DNA of 40,703 nucleotides from Verrucomicrobiota bacterium (lineage in GTDB: Bacteria; Verrucomicrobiota; Verrucomicrobiia; Limisphaerales; UBA1100), in NCBI GenBank assembly GCA_028343615.1, contig JAOLZA010000021.1, forward strand, positions 1 through 40,703, written 5' to 3'. Below the pieces are notes generated by a model that did no database searches, was not told the origin of the DNA, and saw only the letters and a program-made list of their open reading frames with translations. Shown here in pieces: positions 30,959 to 40,084 of the stretch (within the stretch, counting starts at the first letter, position 1; each line of letters begins with the position of its first letter). The translations under genes and the position numbers were made by a program.

Positions 30959-32065
30959 TTGCCTCTTTCCATTCTCATCGCGCCCGATAAATTTAAGGGC
31001 ACGCTTACCGCTCCGCAAGCGGCGAAGGCGATCGCGCGGGGGTGGAAGTCGGCGCGACCGGAGGACAGACTGACGCAGCTTCCTATTAGCGATGGAGGTG
31101 ATGGGTTTGGGGCGTTGATGGCGGGAGCGCTAGGGGCTAATTCGCTTGCGATTGAAACGCAAGATGCATCGCACGCCCTAACGAACGTGCCTTGTTGGAT
31201 CGATGGTAATTCTGGTACAGCAATTATTGAGTCGGCTAACATTCTTGGGTTGGCGATGTTGTCGGCTAAGAAACGTCAACCGCTGACGTTGGATTCCTGC
31301 GGGCTTGGAATTGTGTTGCGCGATGAGCGGTTTAACAACTGCCGCCAGATCATCATCGGGATTGGAGGGAGCGCTACAAACGATGGGGGATTCGGGATGG
31401 CTCGGGAATTGGGTTGGCATTTTGAAAATGACCGAGGTGAACCAATCTACGATTGGATTGATTTGGTAAACCTAAGAAAGATCCACCCAACGGAAACCAA
31501 ATTACCCGGTGAAATAATTGTCGCGAGCGATGTCCAAAACCCGTTGCTTGGACTTAATGGGTGCACGCGAGTTTACGGGCCGCAGAAGGGTTTGGTGGAG
31601 GAATGTATTCCGCAAGCGGAGGCAGCACTAGAGAGGTTGGCGGAGATTTGGGAGACACAGATGGGCGAAGATGTTGCGAGTTTACCAGGCGCAGGGGCAG
31701 CGGGGGGACTTGGGTTTGGACTAAGTTGTTTTGCGGGAGCGAAGATTAGGTCTGGGTTTGAGATTTTTGCGAAGGCAGCAGGGCTGAACGCTATACTCCG
31801 CGAGGTAGATGTGGTGGTGACGGGCGAGGGCGCGATGGACCGCCAAACGGTGATGGGCAAAGGTGTCGGCGAACTGGCTAAACGCGCGCGCGCGAATGGT
31901 TGCCGCTGCGTTGGATTAGCGGGAATGGTGAAGGATCGCCCTGCCCTCGCTGAGGTTTTGGATGATTGCCGAGCGTTAACAGATCTTACCACGGCCACCG
32001 AAGGGCAAGTGAATGCAGCGCGGTGGTTGGAGAAATTGGCGCGTGAGGTGGGGTATGGGTTTTAA
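30959..32065 (+). CDS. Glycerate kinase (GarK/GlxK family)
   Basis: A 368-residue kinase that phosphorylates D-glycerate, linking glyoxylate or sugar-acid breakdown to glycolysis. LIAPDKFKGTLTAPQAAKAIARGW at the N-terminus, then LPISDGGDGFGALM, are the family's conserved start. Central IIIGIGGSATNDGGFGMARELGW and late LPGAGAAGGLGFGL and VVVTGEGAMDRQTVMGKGVGELA complete it. The start is uncertain: no ATG precedes the first strand, and TTG at 30959 gives MPLSILIAPDKFK, matching the family length. The frame extends to a TTG at 30917. The gene is alone on the plus strand, divergent from the glutaredoxin and convergent with the PDZ protein. Confidence 0.93.
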   Translation: MPLSILIAPDKFKGTLTAPQAAKAIARGWKSARPEDRLTQLPISDGGDGFGALMAGALGANSLAIETQDASHALTNVPCWIDGNSGTAIIESANILGLAMLSAKKRQPLTLDSCGLGIVLRDERFNNCRQIIIGIGGSATNDGGFGMARELGWHFENDRGEPIYDWIDLVNLRKIHPTETKLPGEIIVASDVQNPLLGLNGCTRVYGPQKGLVEECIPQAEAALERLAEIWETQMGEDVASLPGAGAAGGLGFGLSCFAGAKIRSGFEIFAKAAGLNAILREVDVVVTGEGAMDRQTVMGKGVGELAKRARANGCRCVGLAGMVKDRPALAEVLDDCRALTDLTTATEGQVNAARWLEKLAREVGYGF

Positions 32066-32119
32066 ACGTGAGTGCGGCTTCGCCTCCAAAAATCAGGAGC
32101 ACTGAGTCAGAAATGGTGG

Positions 32120-33664
32120 CTACCTGAATTGCACAGAATTGATTATCGAAGGGGTCAGGTTCAGTTCGCCCAGCACGGGTGAAATCACCCGCACGGCTTT
32201 GGGTGACCATTCGAGGAGATTAACGGAAACTTTTCCCATTCTGCCTAAATTGAATGATTTCAACTGCGGTCCGTTCGGTTTGGGATCGGGGATTTGATCT
32301 TTTTTCCTGGCGAAGGAGATGTTGGCAATTTTGCCGAGGGGTATGGAGATGGGGCCAAAGTCCGATTTTAAGTTAAGTTTACCTTGGGCGATGGTGAGGA
32401 TTTGACCGGTGAGTTGCTCGCCTTTGTGGAATTGGAGGGCGTCTTGCGCGCCAGATTGACCAACGGACGGGCTTGCTTTTGGAAGGCGACCGTTCCATTC
32501 GCTGATGCGCAGGTTGTGAATAGCCATTCTGGAATCAGTTCGGGGATTAAATTGTAGTACGTTGCCTTTACCGGCGAAACCGGCGCGGTCCACCCACTTG
32601 CGAACGAGGCGTTCATTGACGAGTAGCGCAATGGTAGCAGTGCGGCGGTCCAAACGGATGGAGACGTGCGCCTTGCGCGCGGAGCCCCAAGCGGGATTAC
32701 CGCTGCCGAGGCTGGTGGTTTGCAGATCGCCTTCACCGGCACTGGTGTTGCGGTAAAGGTAGCTCGGGCCACCGGTAAGGCGCAGAAGGTAGGCGTTTTG
32801 ATAGCTGACGCTGTGGAGGCGGTCGGTGCAGAGCATCACATCGAGCGCGATGTCGCGTTCCCATTCGAGGTCGAAATCCACGCTGGCCATGGGTGGCCAT
32901 TTGAGTTCTTTGCCGATGACGTAGCCGGTGCCTTTGCTGATGAAAGAGCCATTGTCAAATTCCCAATGCAACGAGCCGAGGGTGATGTCGGCCTGCACCT
33001 TCACGTTATCGCCACGCAGCAAACCCACCTTGAGTTTATCGCCGATTTTTTGGCTTTTCACGAAGGCGATCATTAGTTCTTTTTTTGTGTACGGCTTACC
33101 GTTGATGTGAGTGATGATATCACCGATTTGCAAACCTCCCTTGGCGGCGGGGCTGTCGGCGAACACGTCCTGAATGGTGATGCCTTCCACGCCGTTTTCG
33201 ATGTCATCGCCGAGCAACACGCCGATGATGGCCGCACCCCAGCCATTGAGGGATTTGGGGCCGTCGAACACCACGCCACCTGTGCCAGGTACGAGCCACT
33301 GCACTTGAGCGCGAGGGATGGAAAGTTTCCCAGCGTACCACGTGTCGAATTCTAGTGATTGGTCGGTGAGTTTTATAATGTCGCCGGACAATTCGTCGCC
33401 ATTAAAAAGATACACCAATGCGCCATGTCGCCGGGCGGCAGCAGGAGTGGGTGCGGGCTTAAGGTTCAACTGTCGTAGCGCGTTGGCTTTAATGTGAATC
33501 TTACCGACGATATCCTCGTGGCTAAAGCTGAAGCCCTCAGCCAAGGTGTAACCGTGCATCCTGACATCCATTCGATCACCGATTTTAAGTGTGAACATCC
33601 CTGTGCGAGGCGCATCAGCAGCACACACGCTTCCCATCACTAATAAAAAAACCAGCCATCTCAT
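32120..33664 (-). CDS. Secreted PDZ-domain protein
   Basis: A 514-residue protein with signal peptide MRWLVFLLVMGSVCAADA. A beta-rich region follows (YLFNGDELSGDIIKL), then a PDZ domain at about 160-230: GVEGITIQDVFADSPAAKGGLQIGDIITHINGKPYTKKELMIAFVKSQKIGDKLKVGLLRGD. After it a domain of about 150 residues looks like a concanavalin-type sandwich (VDFDLEWERDIALDVMLC ... HVSIRLDRRTATIALLVNERLV). A second copy of the opening motif follows (FHKGEQLTGQILTIAQGKLNLKS). No protease domain is seen, so it is probably an exported scaffold or binding protein. Related multi-domain PDZ proteins occur in PVC genomes without known function. It is convergent with glycerate kinase. Confidence 0.8.
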   Translation of the reverse strand: MRWLVFLLVMGSVCAADAPRTGMFTLKIGDRMDVRMHGYTLAEGFSFSHEDIVGKIHIKANALRQLNLKPAPTPAAARRHGALVYLFNGDELSGDIIKLTDQSLEFDTWYAGKLSIPRAQVQWLVPGTGGVVFDGPKSLNGWGAAIIGVLLGDDIENGVEGITIQDVFADSPAAKGGLQIGDIITHINGKPYTKKELMIAFVKSQKIGDKLKVGLLRGDNVKVQADITLGSLHWEFDNGSFISKGTGYVIGKELKWPPMASVDFDLEWERDIALDVMLCTDRLHSVSYQNAYLLRLTGGPSYLYRNTSAGEGDLQTTSLGSGNPAWGSARKAHVSIRLDRRTATIALLVNERLVRKWVDRAGFAGKGNVLQFNPRTDSRMAIHNLRISEWNGRLPKASPSVGQSGAQDALQFHKGEQLTGQILTIAQGKLNLKSDFGPISIPLGKIANISFARKKDQIPDPKPNGPQLKSFNLGRMGKVSVNLLEWSPKAVRVISPVLGELNLTPSIINSVQFR

Positions 33665-33753
33665 TGGGGAAGTGTAGATTATCGAAAGGGCTTGAAAAGG
33701 AGATTTAATTCACCGCTTACGGTTTTTTGGATTGAACCATCAAGGGTCAAAAA

Positions 33754-35830
33754 CTATCTACCCAACGCTTTGCCTACTTCATTCACGGTCAAATTATATG
33801 TGCCTTTGAAGATTTTGCCTTGGGCAGTGTCGAGGTTGTATTGGATGGCCATTGAGTGAACTGGGGCGACTTTTGCGATTTGCAGGAAAACGCTTTTACC
33901 GTCGGGGAGGAGTGTGACGTTCTTGATGACAATGAGGTCGCGGCCTTGTTTATTGGGATCTTTGACGGACCAATCTTTGGAGCCGTACGCGGCGGTCCAT
34001 CGGTAGTTCCATTGTTCAGCAGACCAGCTGTCAATGTCTTCAGCGATGTTTTTATCGAGTGCGGTACTGAAGGTAAGGCGGATGCCGTTGGCGTGAACTT
34101 TCATTCCGATGGGCTGGCGGATGGGCTCACCGGTAAAGCGCACGCGTTGGAGGCAGCCATCACGAATGGCGGAGGTTTGCCAGCCAAGCAAACCAGTGAC
34201 GTACAGATGGCCGTCCTTGGGGTTGAACCGCCCGCGACACGCTCCGGAAAGGAAGCGGCCGCCTAACGGCACCGCCCCACCATTCGCCCCATCGCGCACG
34301 ATGTGCATCATCGAGCAGCGACCGTACGAAAAGTGCAGCAGTTCACCCCCGAACAAGCCCCACGAATTCTTCGGCACCCACACTTGACCGCCGGCAGAAT
34401 TGTCCAGCACGCGCGGGATCCACAACAGCGGCGGGTCGTACGTGGTCGGCGCCACCTTGCGCTTGTGACTGGGCATAAAACCGTAAAACCCACCAGGGCG
34501 GATGACGTCCAGCCGCGTCTCAGGTACCCACGTGCCTTGTTGATCGGCGGCAGTGATGACGCCGTTGGGCCCCACGCCGAGGCCGTTGGGATTGCGGAAG
34601 CCCGTGGCCACTACCGAAAGTTTACTGCCATCGGCCAAGACCTTCAGCAACACGCCCCCATGCGGCGTGCCCTCGGCGCAGCGGATAAAATAAAAATTAC
34701 CCGCCGGATCCGTCTCCAAACACGTCGCGTAAGAATGCCCCCCCGCCGCCGATCATGATGTCGTTATTGAACGTCTCATAAAAATCCGCCTCGCCATTTT
34801 TATTATAATCGTGCAAACGAGTGATCTGATCGCGCCCCAGCACGTATACTTGATCCTTCACCACCCGCAACCCCAGCGGCTGATACAGTCCAGTGGCAAA
34901 CCGATACCACTTCACCTTCTGTAATCCCGTATCGATGCCCGTAACCTTCCACACATCTCCATGCGCCATCGCCACGTAACAATCACCATTACTCGTGAAA
35001 TCATGTCCAGCCGTGAACATAAGTGCATTGTGTTCGTTCTTAAAGGGTATGGTGATCGTGTCGATGGCAAAGGGAGTTTTGCGCTTGTCGACAATCCCGT
35101 TGGATACAATCGGTTCTCCCCAGCGACGCGGTTCATCTAGTTGAGAGATATTCATCGTCGCATAAACCGTTAATTCCGGGTTGTATTTTTCTACCAATTT
35201 AAGGATATCCACCGGTCGCCCAGATTCCTGTAAATGATTAAATCCTAGTGAAAGACCATTCTTGCGAACACGGATATTGCGGAAAAACTTTATCTCGTTC
35301 CCCTTCTCTGTTTTGCACCATGGATGCTCAAAGACGTCAAAATCACCTATGGCATAACGAATCGCCACTCTTCCCGATATTAAATGTAGACCTTTGTAAC
35401 GAGCATGGCTTTTAGGCAAAGGCCCGCTCTTTGGTTCCCGAGGATCAGCATAAGACCCTTTAAGATTCGCCACACCAGGAACAGCTGAATTAGAGAAAAT
35501 CATTTTGCCAGCGGGCCTCAGCGCGCCGATGAGGCCGTAGCGGGCAGGGTCGGTTTTAAGAAAGCCGCCGGTCCAGCCGGCGCGCCAGGCGCAGAGGTCA
35601 GTGTCGAACACCATCGTGCCCTCGCCCTTGTCGCCCACCCGAATAGCGATGCCCTTGTGCGTGCTCCCCTTCGGCGTGGCAATATGGCCGCTGACAAACG
35701 CGCCGAACTTCACCTTCGCATAACGCGCATCCACCCAATCGCGTTCGCCTTGTTTACTCACCTCCTTGGGCGGGGCAGCAATGAGAACGGCGGGAATAAG
35801 GCAAAGCATCAGCAGACACGCAAGTTTCAT
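33754..35830 (-). pseudogene. DUF6797-type secreted protein, split by a 1-bp frameshift
   Basis: Two frames make one protein. Upstream (35830 to about 34745): signal peptide MKLACLLMLCLIPAVLIA, then DWVDARYAKVKFGAFVSGHIATP, DTDLCAWRAGWTGGFL and MFTAGHDFTSNGDCYVAMAHGDVWKVTGID, ending YNKNGEADFYETFNND and GGGG. Downstream (from about 34737): HSYATCLETDPAGNFYFIRC ... to 33754, with NPNGLGVGPNGVITAADQQGTWVPETRLDVIRPGGFYGFMPSH. They meet at seven C (34738-34744; G on the coding strand). Removing one base gives an unbroken chain of 691 residues. This is the exported DUF6797/sorbosone-dehydrogenase-like propeller type of the PVC group. It may be a real mutation, a sequencing error, or slippage. Convergent on its left side is the PDZ gene, and on its right lptD diverges. 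Confidence 0.85.
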
Positions 35831-35995
35831 AGGTGAAAAATAATGACCTAAACTATGGGTGTCAATCGTGCTGCCAATATCTTGCCGGCGAATTCGGTGC
35901 GCTCTGTACCCCGACTCGGGGCACCGAGCACATTGCATACTGGGGATAAGTCGGGATTGGCTTGTGAGCAATGTGGTGCTCCACTGCGTGTGCTG

Positions 35996-38188
35996 ATGAG
36001 GAGGCAATCATTTTACCTGACGTTTGTGGGGATTATATTCTTTGGGTGCGGATTAATGGCTCAAGATAGCTTGAGTCCGTCGAAAACAAAAATCGTGCTC
36101 TTAGGACCCGACGCGGATATTAAATTTGATGCGGCTTCCAACACCACCGTCGGCTCAGGCCGAATTCGGGTAAAATATCATGAGGGCCAGCCGGATGCCG
36201 CTGAGATTACCACCGACAACGGCACATTCAACCACCTCACCGAACAAATGACTGCCACGGGTAATGTGGTGCTACGTCGCGACGGAAACATTTGGAAGGC
36301 GGAGCGAATGGAGTACGATTTCAAAACGCGCAACATTAAGTCCGCCCAATTCCGCACGGGCAATCTTGAGTTTTTCATGCACGGTGAAAGCTTGGCTGGG
36401 AATACCACCAACAAAGTTCACACCGCAAAGAACGCCACCTTTACCACGGACGACGTGGCAAATCCATCGATGGTGATAAAGGCCAAGGAAGTGGAAATCG
36501 TGCCCGGCGAACATATCATCTTCCGGAATGCATCGCTGCATTTCGGGAAACTTCCGGTGATGTATATGCCTTATTATAAGCGTAGTTTAAAACGACACCC
36601 ATGGAACATTCACTTGGAGCCAGGCATCAAAAGCGAGTGGGGCAGTTACATGCTCAGCGCGGTGCGCTGGCCGGGCAGTGAAAAATTTGGCGGCGAATTT
36701 CATTTCGACTACCGCTCGCAACGCGGCTTCGCCATGGGGCCGGACTTCTTATACAACCTCGGTGAAGGCGGCGAAGGCCGGCTCTCGCTTTACCGCGCGT
36801 GGGATGATGATCCGCTCACCGATTCGCTCGATCGAGCAATTGATCGTGAACGTGATCTGGCTACATGGCAACACCGACTAAGTACTACCAATGGCTTCAC
36901 CGCCACGGCCAATTTCAATTTGGAGTCAGATGAATATATGAGACGCGATTTTTTTGAAGGATTGTATCGAGACAATGTGCAGCCCAACTCATTCCTCGAA
37001 CTGGACCAAAAATGGACGAATTACGAACTGAACTTACTAATGCAGCCGAGGATGAATGATTTTTATGAAACCGTCCAACGCCTGCCCGATTTGCGGCTGA
37101 GCGGCACGCGTCATCAACTAGGTGACACGTCGCTCTTTTACGACACCGAAAATTCGCTCGCCTACCTCAACCGCCGGTACGCCAACAGCAGCACCGACGA
37201 CTATGGCATGATGCGGATGGACACGCTGCATCAGGTTTACCTGCCCAAAACTTATAACGATTGGCTGAACATCACTCCACGCATTGGCGGACGCTTCACC
37301 CATTACGGCGCCACCGAAGGCCGCGGCAAAAGCACCGCCAGCAGTGAGCGTTATGTGTTCAACACCGGCGTGGAATTCTCCACCAAATTTTCCAAGCTCA
37401 TGCCCGACGCCCAAAACAAACTACTCGACGTCAACGGGCTGCGCCACATCGTAAAGCCTTCCATTAATTATGTATTCATTCCGCGCCCAAACCGCACCCC
37501 GGGGGAATTGGATAAACTGGATAGCGAATTAACTTCCCCCAATCTGCTGCCCTTTGAGATGCCTGATTACAACGCCATCGACAATATCGACGCGCAAAAC
37601 GCCGTGCGCATCGGCTTACGTAATATTTGGCAAACCCGCCGTTCCAACCGCCTCGACGAACAACAGGCGCGTGCCATCGATGAGTTGATTGATTGGAATC
37701 TATACACCGATTGGCGAATCGACCCCAATTCCAGCCAAAATACCTTTGCCGATGCGTTCTCCGAACTGCGTTTCCGTCCGCGTAACTGGGTCGAGCTGCA
37801 ATCCGATTTCCGCTATGATCTCGATAGCTCAATGTGGCGCCTGATGAACAATGGCGTGAACTTCACCCCTGACGACAACTGGCGCCTCGACCTCGGCCAC
37901 TATTATTATCTCGCCCAGCCAAGCGTCTCCAAAACGGACCGCACCAGCGTGATGTATTCCGGCGCGGCGTACCGCCTAAACGAGAACTGGTCTGCCTCCA
38001 CGCGCCAGTATTACGACGCAGTCAAAGGCCAACTCTCGCAGCACAGCTACACCCTCCACCGAGACATGCGCAGTTGGACATTTTTTGTGAACCTGCAATT
38101 TGTAACCGATACCGGCCGCCGCAATGATGAGTTTCAAATTTCGCTCAACTACTCACTCAAAGCATTCCCACGCGTATCTTCGGATTAG
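35996..38188 (+). CDS. lptD: LPS-assembly outer-membrane protein LptD
   Basis: A 730-residue outer-membrane protein that inserts lipopolysaccharide into the outer leaflet. A signal sequence (MRRQSFYLTFVGIIFFGCGLMAQ) is followed by an LptA/OstA-like jellyroll region (about 35-190; IRVKYHEGQPDAAEITTDNGTFNHLTEQMTATGNVVLRRDG). The beta-barrel region starts around KLPVMYMPYYKRSLKRHPW and ends with antiparallel strands (SWTFFVNLQFVTDTGRRNDEFQISLNYSLK). The cysteines that form disulfides in E. coli LptD are absent. The frame is open 47 codons upstream, but ATG 35996 begins the signal sequence. Size and domain order are normal. Its presence shows an LPS-bearing outer membrane. It is convergent with the EEP gene, with one base between stops. 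Confidence 0.9.
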   Translation: MRRQSFYLTFVGIIFFGCGLMAQDSLSPSKTKIVLLGPDADIKFDAASNTTVGSGRIRVKYHEGQPDAAEITTDNGTFNHLTEQMTATGNVVLRRDGNIWKAERMEYDFKTRNIKSAQFRTGNLEFFMHGESLAGNTTNKVHTAKNATFTTDDVANPSMVIKAKEVEIVPGEHIIFRNASLHFGKLPVMYMPYYKRSLKRHPWNIHLEPGIKSEWGSYMLSAVRWPGSEKFGGEFHFDYRSQRGFAMGPDFLYNLGEGGEGRLSLYRAWDDDPLTDSLDRAIDRERDLATWQHRLSTTNGFTATANFNLESDEYMRRDFFEGLYRDNVQPNSFLELDQKWTNYELNLLMQPRMNDFYETVQRLPDLRLSGTRHQLGDTSLFYDTENSLAYLNRRYANSSTDDYGMMRMDTLHQVYLPKTYNDWLNITPRIGGRFTHYGATEGRGKSTASSERYVFNTGVEFSTKFSKLMPDAQNKLLDVNGLRHIVKPSINYVFIPRPNRTPGELDKLDSELTSPNLLPFEMPDYNAIDNIDAQNAVRIGLRNIWQTRRSNRLDEQQARAIDELIDWNLYTDWRIDPNSSQNTFADAFSELRFRPRNWVELQSDFRYDLDSSMWRLMNNGVNFTPDDNWRLDLGHYYYLAQPSVSKTDRTSVMYSGAAYRLNENWSASTRQYYDAVKGQLSQHSYTLHRDMRSWTFFVNLQFVTDTGRRNDEFQISLNYSLKAFPRVSSD

Positions 38189-38189
38189 C

Positions 38190-39098
38190 TCAGCGCTCCT
38201 CCGCAAAAAACTCACTCACCACGAGCCGGTGATCCGAGGCCAACCCCCAATCGGCCATCGCTTGCACAAACGTACCCTCACGGCGCAACTCACGATTCAT
38301 GCCGGTGCTGGCTATGAGATAATCAAACCGGCTGTAGCTGTCCTCCTTCCAGTAAAACGAAGTCCACGCCACGCGCCGTGGAATAAACTTAGCGCTCTGC
38401 TGATGCGGAGCGCGATCGCCATTACGTTCACAAGGTCGCAAGTCCACCAGCTTCGGCGCTTTGCTGCCCAGCAATGTACGAATCGCCGGTTGGTCCTGAG
38501 TGTCGTTGAGATCGCCCACCACCATCAAGTTGGCATTAGTATCTGCCTTAAGCCGCTCCTCGATGATGCGCCGCAATTCACGCGCCTCACTTAGCCGCAT
38601 CTCCGCCTGACTCGCCTTTGGCACAGGGCGTTTAGATTTTAAATGGGCATTCAGTAGCGTAAACTTGTAAGTGTCATTCACGCGAATCGTCACTTCACCA
38701 AACCCGCGCGACACACGAAATCGCTGACGATCAAGCGCATATTCCACATCCAAGTGACTCTTGCGCGCCGCAAAAGGAAATCGGCTGAGCACCACCAAGT
38801 GAATCGCCAGATCTGGCCCCTGCACCCATTCGATGTGTGGATAGCTCAAGCCCTCGGATTTCAAGCCCGCCAATAATTCATTCAACGCCGCCCTGCGGCC
38901 AATTTCCTGCAGCGCCAACACGTCAGGTTGGATTTTCAAAATAGCCTCTCGCACCTTGGCTCGTGAGACCGCTGGCTTTGCCTTGCGCGTGCCAAAGGGA
39001 CTCAGGAAATAATTCTCTACGTTGTAACTTGCAACGGTGAAAGTGTTCGCCGCCGACAGCACATTCGCCGTGACGATTAAAATAAGGAAGATTCTCAT
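38190..39098 (-). CDS. Secreted endonuclease/exonuclease/phosphatase family protein
   Basis: A 302-residue EEP-superfamily hydrolase with signal peptide MRIFLILIVTANVLSAAN. The active-site blocks are ASYNVENYF (Asn), DVLALQEIG (Glu), LLNAHLKSKRP (Asn/His), VVGDLNDTQDQPA (Asp/Asn) and ASDHRLVV (Asp/His). All metal and catalytic residues are present, so it should be active on a phosphodiester or phosphomonoester, perhaps nucleic acid or phospholipid head group; export suggests a nutrient-scavenging role. ATG 39098 starts the signal peptide; 13 upstream codons are ignored. Divergent from folE2 with 78 bp between starts. Confidence 0.88.
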   Translation of the reverse strand: MRIFLILIVTANVLSAANTFTVASYNVENYFLSPFGTRKAKPAVSRAKVREAILKIQPDVLALQEIGRRAALNELLAGLKSEGLSYPHIEWVQGPDLAIHLVVLSRFPFAARKSHLDVEYALDRQRFRVSRGFGEVTIRVNDTYKFTLLNAHLKSKRPVPKASQAEMRLSEARELRRIIEERLKADTNANLMVVGDLNDTQDQPAIRTLLGSKAPKLVDLRPCERNGDRAPHQQSAKFIPRRVAWTSFYWKEDSYSRFDYLIASTGMNRELRREGTFVQAMADWGLASDHRLVVSEFFAEER

Positions 39099-39176
39099 TC
39101 GCGCAGTATATCTCGCTGGCGACAATGGGAAAGTCATTTGCCTCCCGAAGAATCTGTGCTAAGTTCCCCATCCACA

Positions 39177-39968
39177 ATGGAAATTGATAAAACCAGCCCG
39201 CTGACCGACATCCAAAAGCAACGCGACCACCGCGAGCTGCGCATCGACAAGGTGGGTGTCCGCGACCTGCGCTTCCCCATCCGCATCCGCGATAAAGCGC
39301 ACGCCCATCAGGACACCATCGCCACTGTCGGAATGTTTGTCGATTTACCCCATCATTTCAAAGGTACGCATATGAGCCGATTTATTGAAGTGCTCAACGC
39401 TCACGGCAACGTGGTTCACGTGGAAAATATCCCCGACATCCTCCGTGCCATGCAGCAGCGACTCGACTCGCAGACGGCCCATATAGAAATGGATTTTCCG
39501 TTCTTCCTAGAAAAAGCCGCGCCCATCACTGGCCAAACTGGTCTTATGGATTATCAAGCTCGCTTCGATGCCACCGCCAATGGCGATGAAATCGATTTTG
39601 TTCTCGAGGTTCGCACCAACGTCACTACCCTTTGCCCGTGCTCTAAAGCCATCAGTACCGAGGGCGCTCACAACCAACGCGGCCAAGTCACCGTTCAATT
39701 GCGTTCGGAGGAAACGGTTTGGATTGAGGACGTCATCGCGCTCGTTGAACAATCCGCCAGTTGCGAACTCTACTCGCTGCTTAAACGGCCCGACGAAAAA
39801 CACGTCACCGAGCAAGCCTATGCCAATCCTGTATTTGTGGAAGACCTCGTCCGCAACGTGGCCACCCACCTTAATGCCCTTCCACGCGTCACATGGTACA
39901 AGGCCGAAGCCGAGAATTTTGAGAGCATCCACAACCACAATGCTTACGCTTGCATAGAAAAAGGCTAG
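39177..39968 (+). CDS. folE2: GTP cyclohydrolase FolE2 (type IB)
   Basis: A 263-residue enzyme that converts GTP to 7,8-dihydroneopterin triphosphate for folate or queuosine synthesis. NVTTLCPCSKAIS gives the catalytic/metal Cys (C153, C155). HNQRGQVTVQLRS and SASCELYSLLKRPDEKHVTE, with the conserved acids, are the other FolE2 hallmarks, as is GTHMSRFIEVL. FolE2 differs from FolE in not needing zinc, and in some bacteria it is Zur-regulated; no such operator is seen here. The start ATG 39177 is preferred over an open extension of 13 codons. The stop lies inside a terminator hairpin. Confidence 0.96.
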   Translation: MEIDKTSPLTDIQKQRDHRELRIDKVGVRDLRFPIRIRDKAHAHQDTIATVGMFVDLPHHFKGTHMSRFIEVLNAHGNVVHVENIPDILRAMQQRLDSQTAHIEMDFPFFLEKAAPITGQTGLMDYQARFDATANGDEIDFVLEVRTNVTTLCPCSKAISTEGAHNQRGQVTVQLRSEETVWIEDVIALVEQSASCELYSLLKRPDEKHVTEQAYANPVFVEDLVRNVATHLNALPRVTWYKAEAENFESIHNHNAYACIEKG

Positions 39969-39983
39969 TTTTTAGCCTTTTTT
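39958..39983 (+). terminator. Rho-independent terminator of folE2
   Basis: AAAAAGGCTA-GTTTT-TAGCCTTTTT, a ten-pair stem ending in a T-tract. The TAG stop of folE2 (39966-39968) lies within the hairpin. The A-rich left arm makes it potentially bidirectional. Confidence 0.88.
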
Positions 39984-40084
39984 CCTAATCAGAAAAAAGG
40001 ACACTTTTTGGTGGAAATCTGGGCCCTGTTTGGTATCTTCCCCAACCCTTTTGCGGAAAACCCAGTAAAAATAAACACCGAAAG

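Noticed and set aside
34738-34744. Programmed ribosomal frameshift
   Set aside because: A G-run slip is possible, but no stimulatory structure was identified and mutation or sequencing error is simpler.
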